Shown here: positions 1 to 7,802 of the stretch, piece after piece
How positions within the stretch are numbered: position 1 is the stretch's first letter
Layout of the letters: every line of letters starts with the position of its first letter
Assembly (NCBI GenBank): GCA_900545085.1
Contig: UQXU01000027.1
Location: forward strand, 1-18,930
From: an uncultured Eubacteriales bacterium
GTDB lineage: Bacteria; Bacillota; Clostridia; Christensenellales; Christensenellaceae
Reading direction: 5' to 3'
DNA length: 18,930 nt
The notes under the pieces: generated by a model
Told to the model about the DNA's origin: nothing
Seen by the model: the letters and a program-made list of their open reading frames with translations, nothing else
Databases searched by the model: none
Program-made: the position numbers and the translations under genes

Positions 1-75
1 CGAGATTTTTGCCGTCTTTCTCCCGAAGATAGAGCGATAATATTCGTTAAGACTGCGGTATGGCTTGTCGTCCAA
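1..75 (-). CDS. Radical SAM protein, YhcC/TIGR01212-like, N-terminal fragment
   Basis: On the minus strand, after the transporter stop codon, an open frame runs off the window edge. From a TTG at 75 it reads MDDKPYRSLNEYYRSIFGRK and continues KTAKIS, 25 codons in all. The 'YRSLNxYxRxxFGxKxxKIS' pattern is the usual beginning of the TIGR01212/YhcC family of radical SAM proteins, just before the conserved 'LDAGFTCPNRDG' region, which lies outside the window. AGGTGA (minus strand, 81-86) sits 5 bases before the TTG and supports this start; an in-frame GTG at 84 is the alternative. It starts 33 bases after the transporter, so the two are probably co-transcribed. The cysteine cluster cannot be seen, so the family call rests on the N-terminal motif only. 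Confidence 0.6.
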   Translation of the reverse strand, partial: MDDKPYRSLNEYYRSIFGRKTAKIS

Positions 76-108
76 GGGGTTCACCTGCTTTCGTAAGAGT
101 CGATATGA

Positions 109-1257
109 TTAGGAGTATGGATGCTCTATTTTAAAATTCATTTTCGGGGCATCTTTTGTTTTCTGAGCTTGATTTAGTATCTGTTCCATCAGTTCGTGCT
201 CAGGCACGGGATAATCAAAGGGAATTGCAATCTCAAAATACGCTATTGGTTCGCCCTCGAGCAGGTCAAGCGTGAAGCCGTGAGGCGCAAGCTGAGGATC
301 TACAGAGGCAAGTATAGATGATACAATGCACTTGTAACGCTCTGTTTCGCCGAAGTTGTGAGCTACCGGATCCATGTGGACGAGAAGCTCGCAGTCCAGC
401 TTTTCTTCAATATCCTGAGATATTTCCCCCAGCATATCGTGCAGCTGCCCGACGGGACGCTCGGCGGGAACCTCGGCGTGCAGCGTGACCATGACCTTGC
501 CGACGCCGTAGTTGTGCACTATTATGTCGTGTATGCCGTATACGAGAGGATACTGCATAAATTCGTGCCGGAGGCTGTCTATAAATTCCGAGCTTGGAGG
601 AGCGCCGAGCAGAGGGTTCAAAGTGTCCTTCAATGCGCCTATTCCGGTGAAAATTATAAAAACGCTGACAATTATGCCGAGCCAGCCGTCTATGTTTACA
701 CCCGCGAAAAGACTGACGAGCGCGCCTATAAGTACTGCGGAGGTCGCTGCGACGTCAGAGAGGCTGTCTTTGGCTGTGGAGGCTAATGCCGACGAGTTTA
801 TTTTTTTGGATATACTGCGGCAGAAGAAAAACATCCAAAGCTTTACTAATGCAGAAAAAATTAGTACGGCGAGCGAGATGAGGCTGAATTGCGTCTGCGT
901 TGGGTTTATTATGCCGTCTATTGAGCTTTTTGCAAGTTCTATGCCGACTACAATAATAACGACAGAAACAGCCATGCCTGCGATGTATTCTATACGACCG
1001 TGTCCGAATGGGTGTTCGCGGTCTGCTTTTTTCCCTGCGAGATAGAAACCGAATATGGTGACTAAAGATGATGCAGCGTCAGACAGAGAGTTGACAGCGT
1101 CGGCGGTTATGGCTATACTCGCGGTCAGCATACCGACGGATAATTTCAGTGCAAACAGGAGCAGGTTTAGGAATATACCTATTTTACCTGCGACTGTGCC
1201 GTAACGCTCCCTCGGAGCATTTTCTCCTATAATTCGACGTAGTATAAACCGGATCAT
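109..1257 (-). CDS. Cation diffusion facilitator (CDF) transporter, probably Mn(II)/Fe(II) type
   Basis: This 382-residue membrane protein has the CDF layout: about six transmembrane helices in residues 25-215 and a cytoplasmic C-terminal domain. Such proteins export divalent metal ions by proton antiport. The site-A residues can be read: TM2 has 'DAVNSLSD' (N56 and D60) and TM5 has 'DSLSD' (D164 and D168). An N/DxxxD plus DxxxD set, in place of the HxxxD typical of zinc exporters, is known from MntE-like manganese exporters, so Mn is my inference. The 'HPFGHGR' motif (82-88) follows TM2 as usual. About 80 residues lie beyond the normal metal-binding C-terminal fold, forming a second short domain of unknown role. 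AAAGGA lies 6 bases before the ATG. No convincing promoter of its own was seen. Confidence 0.93.
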   Translation of the reverse strand: MIRFILRRIIGENAPRERYGTVAGKIGIFLNLLLFALKLSVGMLTASIAITADAVNSLSDAASSLVTIFGFYLAGKKADREHPFGHGRIEYIAGMAVSVVIIVVGIELAKSSIDGIINPTQTQFSLISLAVLIFSALVKLWMFFFCRSISKKINSSALASTAKDSLSDVAATSAVLIGALVSLFAGVNIDGWLGIIVSVFIIFTGIGALKDTLNPLLGAPPSSEFIDSLRHEFMQYPLVYGIHDIIVHNYGVGKVMVTLHAEVPAERPVGQLHDMLGEISQDIEEKLDCELLVHMDPVAHNFGETERYKCIVSSILASVDPQLAPHGFTLDLLEGEPIAYFEIAIPFDYPVPEHELMEQILNQAQKTKDAPKMNFKIEHPYS

Positions 1258-1313
1258 TTAGATTCCTTTCGTTTTACTGTTCAAAATTTTCTATAATATT
1301 TGTATGTGAAATA

Positions 1314-1348
1314 TTAAAAAAATATCGACAGTCTGCGCTGCCGATATT
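1314..1348 (-). terminator. Rho-independent terminator of the lipoprotein gene
   Basis: On the minus strand an 11-bp stem (1338-1348 with 1321-1331, one G-U pair) with a 6-base loop is followed by seven T residues (A-run 1316-1322 on the plus strand). It begins 7 bases after the lipoprotein stop codon and separates that gene from the CDF transporter downstream. Confidence 0.9.
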
Positions 1349-1354
1349 CTGAAA

Positions 1355-1675
1355 TTACTGAGTGACTTTGTTGTAGATAACCTCGCCGCTCTCTGTGGAG
1401 AAGGTCATTGTTTCGTTGTCAAAGGTGGCGTTCCATTCTCCAAGATCGGTGAGCGATATTGTTATGTTTGATTTATCTGTGGTATACGTGCCGGAGGATA
1501 TGACCGTTCCGTCGCTTGGCATGACGACCTGTGCGTTGCCGTCCTGCAATACGAGCTGATAATCGCTGTAGCTGGGGTCTGTCCAAGAACCGTCCGGAGA
1601 GGCGGACCCGCATGCCGTAAGTACAAACAGGGTCAGTACCGTGAGCACAGTCAGAATAATGACTTTTTTATTCAT
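1355..1675 (-). CDS. Small secreted lipoprotein of unknown function
   Basis: This 106-residue protein begins with MNKK, then a hydrophobic stretch (residues 5-19), then the lipobox LTAC with the lipid-modified cysteine at position 22. It should therefore be a lipoprotein anchored on the outer face of the cytoplasmic membrane. The mature part of about 85 residues is rich in Thr, Ser and Asp, with alternating polar and hydrophobic residues suggesting a small beta sandwich or barrel ('GSWTDPSYSDYQLVLQDG', later 'TMTFSTESGEVIY'). This resembles the short lipocalin-like lipoproteins common in Clostridia, but I do not recognise a named family. A perfect AAGGAGG lies about 12 bases before the ATG. 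The gene has its own promoter (1747-1775) and terminator (1314-1348), so it is a single-gene unit. Confidence 0.85.
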   Translation of the reverse strand: MNKKVIILTVLTVLTLFVLTACGSASPDGSWTDPSYSDYQLVLQDGNAQVVMPSDGTVISSGTYTTDKSNITISLTDLGEWNATFDNETMTFSTESGEVIYNKVTQ

Positions 1676-1699
1676 CTGAAAACTTAACCTCCTTGGGTC

Positions 1700-1718
1700 A
1701 ATTACATTTTTTGTAATT
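1700..1718. repeat. AT-rich inverted repeat in the lipoprotein leader
   Basis: AATTACA (1700-1706) and TGTAATT (1712-1718) form 7-bp perfect arms around a 5-base spacer of T. The repeat lies in the transcribed leader between the -10 box (1747-1752) and the ribosome binding site of the lipoprotein gene. It could be an operator or a small RNA hairpin near the ribosome binding site; the sequence does not decide which. Confidence 0.4.
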
Positions 1719-1746
1719 TAAAAGACAAAATTCTCATCTTCGTGGT

Positions 1747-1775
1747 ATTATATCATGTTAACAGACAATAATCAA
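1747..1775 (-). promoter_or_regulatory. Sigma-A promoter of the lipoprotein gene
   Basis: On the minus strand TTGATT (1775-1770), a 17-base spacer and a perfect TATAAT (1752-1747) point towards the lipoprotein. The predicted start lies near 1740, giving a leader of about 65 bases. Confidence 0.75.
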
Positions 1776-1864
1776 CGTAAATTTTTGTTTTGTGATGCAG
1801 TTGTCCATGATGAATAATGCTTTATGTATGCAATATGATAAATTCATGAACTTTTGTGATTGCA

Positions 1865-1893
1865 TTGCTTAAAATAACTTTATATGATATACT
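1865..1893 (+). promoter_or_regulatory. Sigma-A promoter of the GT2-yfhO operon
   Basis: TTGCTT (1865-1870), a 17-base spacer and TATACT (1888-1893) stand about 50 bases before the glycosyltransferase start. The -35 box matches consensus at three of six positions, so this is a moderate promoter. It diverges from the lipoprotein promoter. Confidence 0.6.
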
Positions 1894-1942
1894 GACGCAT
1901 AGAGAGCAGTTTCATATATTATCTTGAAAGGAAGTGAGAAAT

Positions 1943-2881
1943 ATGTTGCTTTCTGTTGTTGTTCCTTGTTTTAATGAACAAGAAGCACTTCCGTTGTTTT
2001 ACAAAGAAATCTGCAATGTGTTTTCCAGATTGAGTTGTAAGTCAGAACTTATATTTGTAGACGACGGCAGCAGCGACGATACATTGAAGGAGCTGAAACG
2101 ATTAGCCAAACGGGATGACAGAGTAAACTACGTATCTTTTTCGAGAAATTTCGGAAAAGAAGCCGCTATGTACGCAGGCATGAAAAACTCATCCGGAGAT
2201 TATGTGGCTATAATGGACGTAGATCTTCAGGATCCGCCGGGGATGCTGCGGGAAATGCTGGATAAGCTGGATTCGGATACAGTGGACTGCGTGGCGACTC
2301 GAAGAGTAACTCGAAAAGGCGAGCCGCCCATACGAAGCTGGTTTGCCCGCAAGTTTTATAAGTTGATAAACCGCATAAGTGAGGTTGACTTTATGGACGG
2401 AGCGAGAGACTACAGAGTGATGAGCAGGCGAATGGTAGATGCTGTGCTCGAGCTGGGAGAATATCCCAGATTCAGCAAAGGATTGTTTCAGTGGGTAGGT
2501 TTTGAAACTGTCTGGATGGAATACGAAAATGAAGAACGCGTGGCCGGAGAGACAAAATGGTCGTTTTGGAAGCTCTTTAAATATGCAATAGACGGAATAG
2601 TAGCTTTTTCTACGACTCCTCTGCGAATAGCTTCTGTGATTGGCGCGTTTGCATCGTGTTTTTCAATAATATATCTTCTGTATTTGTTTTTCCGTACGAT
2701 ATTTACCGGCTCTGATGTTCCGGGCTATCCGTCGCTGATGGTTACTCTTTTGCTGATAGGCGGACTTATACTCTTGGCCTTGGGCATACTCGGCGAATAT
2801 ATAGCCAGAACATATATGCAGGTAAAACGCAGACCGCTGTATGTCGAAAGAGAAAACACAAAACAGAATACTAAAGGATAA
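1943..2881 (+). CDS. GT2 polyprenyl-phosphate glycosyltransferase (CsbB/GtrB/DPM1-like)
   Basis: This 312-residue membrane-bound GT-A enzyme should transfer a sugar from a nucleotide sugar to undecaprenyl phosphate on the inner face of the membrane. It shows the GT2 N-terminus 'LSVVVPCFNEQEAL', the metal/nucleotide motif 'VDDGSSDDT' (39-47), 'MDVDLQDPP' (91-99) and the family motif 'MDGARDYRVMSR' (151-162). Two C-terminal transmembrane helices (about 228-250 and 264-286) are as expected for GtrB/CsbB-type enzymes. I start at the ATG at 1943; the in-frame GTG at 1934 lies inside the ribosome binding site AAAGGAAG (1927-1934), leaving it no spacing. The next gene is a YfhO-type protein only 12 bases downstream, the expected user of the lipid-linked sugar. 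The sugar identity cannot be read; GlcNAc is known for B. subtilis CsbB. Confidence 0.93.
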   Translation: MLLSVVVPCFNEQEALPLFYKEICNVFSRLSCKSELIFVDDGSSDDTLKELKRLAKRDDRVNYVSFSRNFGKEAAMYAGMKNSSGDYVAIMDVDLQDPPGMLREMLDKLDSDTVDCVATRRVTRKGEPPIRSWFARKFYKLINRISEVDFMDGARDYRVMSRRMVDAVLELGEYPRFSKGLFQWVGFETVWMEYENEERVAGETKWSFWKLFKYAIDGIVAFSTTPLRIASVIGAFASCFSIIYLLYLFFRTIFTGSDVPGYPSLMVTLLLIGGLILLALGILGEYIARTYMQVKRRPLYVERENTKQNTKG

Positions 2882-2893
2882 TAGGTTAGGATT

Positions 2894-5548
2894 ATGATTA
2901 AGGGGAAGAAACTGCGCACTTTGCTGCTCTATACGCTGATTTTTGCCGCCGCTGCATTGGGGATGGCGATGTGGGTCGTCTTATCCGGCAAAAGCACAAT
3001 ATGGAGCGCAGACGGAATTCAACAGCACTATCCTGCGCTTATATATTATTCAGAATGGCTGAAAAACGGCATGAATCTTTGGGATTTCAGCATCGGGTTC
3101 GGCAGCGATGTGCTGACGTCGCTGAATTATTATTGCATAGGCGATCCGCTTGCGCTGATCTGTGCGTTTTTCAATGCGGACAACATGCACATATGCTACA
3201 CGCTATTGATTGTGCTGAGGCTGTATTTATCCGGCTTGGCGTTTTTGGGCGTATGCTCGAGATTCAAGCTGGAAAGCGTACCGTCTATAGCGGGGGCGTT
3301 GATGTATTCTCTCTGCTGCTATGGCGTTTATGTCTCTATGAGACATCCTTTCTTTGTAAACGCGATGATATATCTGCCTCTGATTATATGGGGTATGGAA
3401 AAGCTGCTGCACAGAGAGAACGCCGCGCTTTTTGTATTTGCTGTAGCGATTACGGCGGTGAGCAATTTTACCTTCCTCACCGTAATAACTTTTTCTGCCG
3501 TTTTTTATGCAGTGATTCGTTATCTGTCGCTGAAGGATAAGCTGACAGAGACTCTGCCTCATGCGGCGCTGCGCTGCGCAGGCTGGTATCTGCTCGGGCT
3601 TGCTATAGCCGCGGTCATATTTCTCCCCGCTCTGTTGGGATACCTTGGCTCAGGCAGAACAACGGAATCGCAGAGCAAATCACTTTTATTTTATGATTTT
3701 TCTTTCTATGGCAAGGCGCTGGCTTCGATATTCTCGAGCAAAGGCGCCGCAGGCTACACGTGGATGGGATTTGCGGCGATAGCGCTTCCGGCGAGTGTAA
3801 TATTCCTGAGGAGACCGTACAAGTGCGTATTGAAAATCGGATATGTGATACTGTACGTTCTCGTCTTTATTCCGGCTTTCGGATGGCTTATGAGCGGAAT
3901 GTCATATGTAGTAAACAGGTGGATATATGTACTCGCGTTTGCATCCTCTTTGGTGACTGCAATGGTGCTGCCGGATCTGTTAAAATTAAAATTTACGGAA
4001 AAGCTGCTGATATGCGGCGCGGCATGTGTGTATTTTATGATATGTCTTATGGTATATCAAATGGGATGCAAAAAGGGCATTCCGGCTGCTATGCTGCTTA
4101 TGATAGTGAGTATAATACTGCTATTGCCGAAGGGAAATGCGCACGGCTGGAAGTCCGCGGCTTCGATATTCGTGATTTGCGTTTGCCTGGTGTCGAATTT
4201 TTATTACAATTTCAGCACGATGAAAAGCGACTATCTGGAAAAGAATGAGAACTGGGGCGAAGAAATAACAGCGTATACGGAAACCGCCTCGGCGGCGGCC
4301 TCTGAGATAGACGACGAGTCGTTTTACAGAGTAGACGTAGAAGGCACTTCAAATTTCAATGAAGGCATGATACAGGGCTTCAACTCAACTTCGTCGTTTT
4401 TCAGCGTTACGAGTAAATATGTGACGGAGTATTTCTATGATCTTGGCATAGCTTCTCAATCTCATATGTTAAAAGCGGACGGGCTGGACGGCCGCGCCTC
4501 GCTGAACGCGCTGTCCTCCGTGAAATACGAGGTAGCTGAAGACGGGAAAAGCGTGCCTGTTATATACGGAACAAATCTTATAAGTCAGTCGGAAATAGCC
4601 GGCGTAAAATACAACACATATGAAAACAGGCTTGCTCTGCCTCTGGGGTATACGTATGAAAGCAGCATATCCAAAGAGGAGTACGATGCTCTGACTATAG
4701 CTCAGAAACAGCAGGCCATGATGCAGAGTATAGTTTTGGAGAACGGCGGAGGCGGAAATCCGGTATACAGCGACGTGACAGTGCCATACAGTCTGATACT
4801 GCCTGCGGAGGGCGTGAGAATCAACGAGGACGGCGACATATGCGTTATCAAGAAAAACTCCGCAGTAACGCTCGTTTTCGACGGATTGGAACAGGCTGAG
4901 ACATATCTTAATATAACGGGTCTGAAGCTCACGGATAAAAATCCGTACAGCTCTGAGACAGAACCGAAAAGATATAAGAAATGGAAAAAGCCCGGCGCGA
5001 AATCCAACTGTGTAGTAGAAGGAGAAAACGTGAGCACAAAGCTGGTAGTACGCAATCATAGAGAGCAGTATTACTTTGGGCAGGAAAACTACATGATAAA
5101 CATGGGGTATTCCGAAAGCGGGCAGACGTATATTAAAATTACGTTTGACAAAGTGGGCGTGTATGAAGCAGACATGAGCGTAGTATGCCAGCCTATGAGC
5201 AGCATAGAAACTCAGGTCCAATCCTTGCGGGCGGATGCTCTGGAAAATGTAAACATAGGTAAAGACACCGTCACGGGAAGTATCTCTCTGGACAAAAAGA
5301 AATACCTCTGCCTGACAATACCGTACAGCAAGGGCTGGAAGGCGGAGGTGGACGGAGAGAGCGCGGAGCTGCTTAATGCGAACGGAATGTACTCTGCTCT
5401 GGAGCTTGAGGCAGGGGAGCATGAGATAAAGCTGACGTACTTTACTCCCGGATTGAAGGCGGGAGCGGTCATATCCATAGCTGCGCTGGCGCTGTCTGCC
5501 ATTCTATTCGGAATAGGCAGAAAAAAGCGCGGAAAAGCGGATAAATGA
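2894..5548 (+). CDS. YfhO-family membrane glycosyltransferase (GT-C-like)
   Basis: This 884-residue protein has a first transmembrane helix at residues 8-30, about a dozen further helices up to residue 440, a large extracytoplasmic domain (about 445-855) and one last helix before a basic tail (GRKKRGKADK). The first outer loop has 'WSADGIQQHYP' (37-47) with an acidic residue, D40, where GT-C enzymes place their catalytic Asp, then 'GFGSDVLTSLNYY' (68-80) and 'GDPL' (83-86). These are hallmarks of the YfhO family. In B. subtilis and Listeria, such proteins take a sugar from its undecaprenyl carrier and attach it to lipoteichoic acid outside the cell. The adjoining GT2 gene would make that carrier-linked sugar, so the two probably act as a pair. 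The exact acceptor in this organism is unknown. Spacing of 12 bases indicates one operon; no terminator follows before the thrS promoter. Confidence 0.9.
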   Translation: MIKGKKLRTLLLYTLIFAAAALGMAMWVVLSGKSTIWSADGIQQHYPALIYYSEWLKNGMNLWDFSIGFGSDVLTSLNYYCIGDPLALICAFFNADNMHICYTLLIVLRLYLSGLAFLGVCSRFKLESVPSIAGALMYSLCCYGVYVSMRHPFFVNAMIYLPLIIWGMEKLLHRENAALFVFAVAITAVSNFTFLTVITFSAVFYAVIRYLSLKDKLTETLPHAALRCAGWYLLGLAIAAVIFLPALLGYLGSGRTTESQSKSLLFYDFSFYGKALASIFSSKGAAGYTWMGFAAIALPASVIFLRRPYKCVLKIGYVILYVLVFIPAFGWLMSGMSYVVNRWIYVLAFASSLVTAMVLPDLLKLKFTEKLLICGAACVYFMICLMVYQMGCKKGIPAAMLLMIVSIILLLPKGNAHGWKSAASIFVICVCLVSNFYYNFSTMKSDYLEKNENWGEEITAYTETASAAASEIDDESFYRVDVEGTSNFNEGMIQGFNSTSSFFSVTSKYVTEYFYDLGIASQSHMLKADGLDGRASLNALSSVKYEVAEDGKSVPVIYGTNLISQSEIAGVKYNTYENRLALPLGYTYESSISKEEYDALTIAQKQQAMMQSIVLENGGGGNPVYSDVTVPYSLILPAEGVRINEDGDICVIKKNSAVTLVFDGLEQAETYLNITGLKLTDKNPYSSETEPKRYKKWKKPGAKSNCVVEGENVSTKLVVRNHREQYYFGQENYMINMGYSESGQTYIKITFDKVGVYEADMSVVCQPMSSIETQVQSLRADALENVNIGKDTVTGSISLDKKKYLCLTIPYSKGWKAEVDGESAELLNANGMYSALELEAGEHEIKLTYFTPGLKAGAVISIAALALSAILFGIGRKKRGKADK

Positions 5549-5552
5549 CAGA

Positions 5553-5581
5553 TTGACATCTGAGCGGCGACGGTGTATAAT
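5553..5581 (+). promoter_or_regulatory. Consensus sigma-A promoter of thrS
   Basis: TTGACA (5553-5558), exactly 17 bases, then TATAAT (5576-5581): a perfect 12/12 match to consensus at optimal spacing. It starts 5 bases after the yfhO stop codon. A promoter this strong fits a gene whose output is throttled later by transcription attenuation in the T-box leader. Confidence 0.93.
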
Positions 5582-5587
5582 CAAATT

Positions 5588-5820
5588 GAAATTAATACTC
5601 TCGCATATCTGCGGATTAGTAGCGGGAGGCAGCGCTCTTCAAGAGAGCCGCGCGTTCGCTGTGAGCGCGGCAGAGCGTCTCTCCGTGAATACCGGCCGCA
5701 GTCAGGATATGTGCGTTTTGAGCGCGATATAGCTCTGCAAAAGTGGGTTTTACAATCAACGAGGGTGGAACCACGGACAGAAAATGTTCGTCCCTGATAT
5801 CATATCGGGGACGTTTTTTT
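5588..5820 (+). promoter_or_regulatory. T-box riboswitch (tRNA-Thr sensing) controlling thrS
   Basis: The leader has the parts of a T-box. Stem I base pairs GCGG (5611-5614) with CCGC (5696-5699); its upper parts pair CGCTCT (5633-5638) with AGAGCG (5672-5677) and CCGCGC (5648-5653) with GCGCGG (5665-5670). The 5' side of the specifier loop has AGTAG (5619-5623) and the 3' side GTGAATACC, giving an ACC threonine specifier codon at 5691-5693. A stem III-like hairpin lies at 5707-5730. The T-box sequence AGGGTGGAACCACGG is at 5762-5776, and its AGGG can pair with CCCT (5792-5795) to form the antiterminator. Uncharged tRNA-Thr pairing at the specifier and the T-box bulge should allow read-through into thrS. 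Confidence 0.95.
5789..5820 (+). terminator. T-box attenuator terminator
   Basis: CGTCCCTGATA (5789-5799) pairs with TATCGGGGACG (5803-5813), with one G-U pair, followed by seven T residues (5814-5820). The 5' arm shares CCCT with the antiterminator, so the two structures exclude each other. Confidence 0.93.
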
Positions 5821-5871
5821 ATAACTTTAAAATTTAACTACAGCAAAAAATGAATTTGAAGGAGAAAAGAT

Positions 5872-7776
5872 ATGGAAATCACGCTGAAAGACGGCAAGTC
5901 GATCTCTGTAGAACAAGGTGCGAAACCTATAGACATAGCTTCTAAGCTTTCTAATAAGCTAAAAAAGACAGCTCTCGCAGCTAAGGTTGACGGAGAGCTT
6001 TGGGATCTCATGCGCCCTATAGAAAAGGATTGTGAGCTGGAGATACTCACTTTCGACGATGCGGAAGGCCGCTGGACTATGCGCCATACCGTCTCTCATG
6101 TACTCGCGCAGGCGGTCAAGCGTCTTTATCCGGATACAAAGCTGGCGATCGGTCCGGCGATAGACAAGGGCTTCTATTACGATTTCGATGTGGACAAGGC
6201 GTTCACAGCAGAAGACCTGCCCAAAATAGAAAAAGAAATGGCGAAGATAGTTTCCGAGAATCTGCCGCTTGAGCGTTTTGAGCTTCCGAGAGACGAGGCT
6301 ATAGCGTTTATGAAAGAAAAGAACGAGCCTTACAAGGTTGAGCTCATTGAGGATCTGCCGGAGGGCGAGACGATTTCGTTCTATCGCCAGGGAGATTTTA
6401 CAGACCTATGTGCGGGCGCTCATCTGCCGTCTACAAGCCGTGTACGTGCGTTCAAGCTGACGAGCACAGCGGGCGCATACTGGCGCGGAAGCGAGAAGAA
6501 TAAAATGCTTTGCAGAATATACGGAACGGCATTTGAGAAGAAAGAGGATTTGCAGGCATACCTCACCGCTATCGAAGAGGCTAAAAAGCGCGACCACAGA
6601 AAGATCGGACGCGAGTTGGGCTTGTTTATGATGAATGAAGCCGGCCCCGGATTCCCGTTCTTCCTCCCCAAGGGCATGATTCTCAAAAATCTGCTGCTGG
6701 ATTATTGGCATGAGCTTCACAGACGCAACGGATATCAGGAAATTTCAACTCCGATAATGCTTTCCCGCAGTCTTTGGGAAACGTCCGGCCATTGGGATCA
6801 TTATAAGGAGAATATGTATACCACTGTAATAGATGAGACAGATTTCGCTATCAAGCCGATGAACTGCCCCGGCGGAATACTCGTCTATCAGTCTGAGCCG
6901 CGTTCATACAGAGACCTGCCTCTGCGCATGGGCGAGCTGGGTCTGGTACATCGTCATGAAAAATCCGGTCAGCTTCACGGGCTTATGCGCGTTCGCTGCT
7001 TCACTCAGGATGACGCGCACATCTTCATGACGCCCGAGCAGATTCGCGAGGAGATAAAGGGAGTAGCGAACCTGATAGATGAGGTTTACACTCTGTTTGG
7101 TTTTAAGTATCATATCGAGCTCTCTACACGTCCTGAGGACAGCATGGGCAGCGATGAGGATTGGGAGATCGCAACGGAAGGTCTGCGCGGCGCTTTGGAT
7201 GATTTGGGATTGGAATATGTGGTAAACGAGGGCGACGGCGCTTTCTACGGTCCCAAAATAGACTTCCATCTGGAGGATTCTATCGGAAGAACGTGGCAGT
7301 GCGGTACGATTCAGCTGGATATGCAGCTGCCTCTGCGTTTTGAGCTGGAATACACCGGAGCAGACGGAGAGAAGCACAGACCGATAATGATACATCGCGT
7401 TGCGTTTGGTTCTATAGAGCGTTTTATCGGAATTTTGATAGAGCATTTCGCAGGAGCATTCCCGCTGTGGCTGTCTCCCGTTCAGGTTAAGATACTGCCC
7501 ATATCTGATAAATTTGCGGATTACGCGCTCGAGCTAAAGAGTATGATGGAAGAGAAGGGTATCCGCGTTGAAGTGGATACACGTTCCGAAAAAATCGGTT
7601 ACAAGATTAGAGAGGCGCGCAACGAGCGCACACCGTATATCGCAGTAGTGGGTGAAAAAGAACAGGAGTCAGGCACGCTCTCCGTTCGCAAGCGCGGACA
7701 AGGCGAGCAGGGCGCTATTCCTGCTGCTGATTTTATCGAAACTCTGCTGCAAGAGAATAAAGATAAGGTTCGATAA
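5872..7776 (+). CDS. thrS: Threonyl-tRNA synthetase
   Basis: This 634-residue cytoplasmic enzyme charges tRNA-Thr with threonine. All four domains are present in the usual order: TGS (1-62), the second additional/editing domain with HxxxH (H72, H76) and C180xxxH184, the class II catalytic core (about 240-535) and the anticodon-binding domain (about 536-630). The catalytic zinc ligands can be seen: C332 in 'NCPGG', H383 in 'DDAHIF' and H508 in 'MIHRVAFGS'. Motif 2 contains 'HEKSGQLHGLMRVRCF'. Length and domains are full, so mischarged Ser-tRNA should still be edited. AAGGAG lies 8 bases before the ATG. Expression is governed by the consensus promoter and threonine T-box just upstream. It heads the block that continues with infC, rpmI and rplT, but those have their own promoter. 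Confidence 0.98.
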   Translation: MEITLKDGKSISVEQGAKPIDIASKLSNKLKKTALAAKVDGELWDLMRPIEKDCELEILTFDDAEGRWTMRHTVSHVLAQAVKRLYPDTKLAIGPAIDKGFYYDFDVDKAFTAEDLPKIEKEMAKIVSENLPLERFELPRDEAIAFMKEKNEPYKVELIEDLPEGETISFYRQGDFTDLCAGAHLPSTSRVRAFKLTSTAGAYWRGSEKNKMLCRIYGTAFEKKEDLQAYLTAIEEAKKRDHRKIGRELGLFMMNEAGPGFPFFLPKGMILKNLLLDYWHELHRRNGYQEISTPIMLSRSLWETSGHWDHYKENMYTTVIDETDFAIKPMNCPGGILVYQSEPRSYRDLPLRMGELGLVHRHEKSGQLHGLMRVRCFTQDDAHIFMTPEQIREEIKGVANLIDEVYTLFGFKYHIELSTRPEDSMGSDEDWEIATEGLRGALDDLGLEYVVNEGDGAFYGPKIDFHLEDSIGRTWQCGTIQLDMQLPLRFELEYTGADGEKHRPIMIHRVAFGSIERFIGILIEHFAGAFPLWLSPVQVKILPISDKFADYALELKSMMEEKGIRVEVDTRSEKIGYKIREARNERTPYIAVVGEKEQESGTLSVRKRGQGEQGAIPAADFIETLLQENKDKVR

Positions 7777-7790
7777 GGGGCGCTGTCCCC
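7777..7790 (+). other. Short GC hairpin directly after the thrS stop
   Basis: GGGG (7777-7780) and CCCC (7787-7790) flank a 6-base loop immediately after the thrS TAA. No T-run follows, so it is not a classical terminator. It may belong with the larger structured element at 7803-7900. Confidence 0.45.
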
Positions 7791-7802
7791 GTCATCCAAC
7801 AA

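Noticed and set aside
4469..5422. 317-residue open frame on the minus strand inside yfhO
   Set aside because: It lies wholly antisense to the recognised YfhO protein, has no ribosome binding site and its translation shows no family motif; it is a shadow of codon bias.
5573..5797. 74-residue plus-strand frame between yfhO and thrS
   Set aside because: The stretch is fully explained by the T-box leader; the frame has no ribosome binding site and runs through the paired stems.
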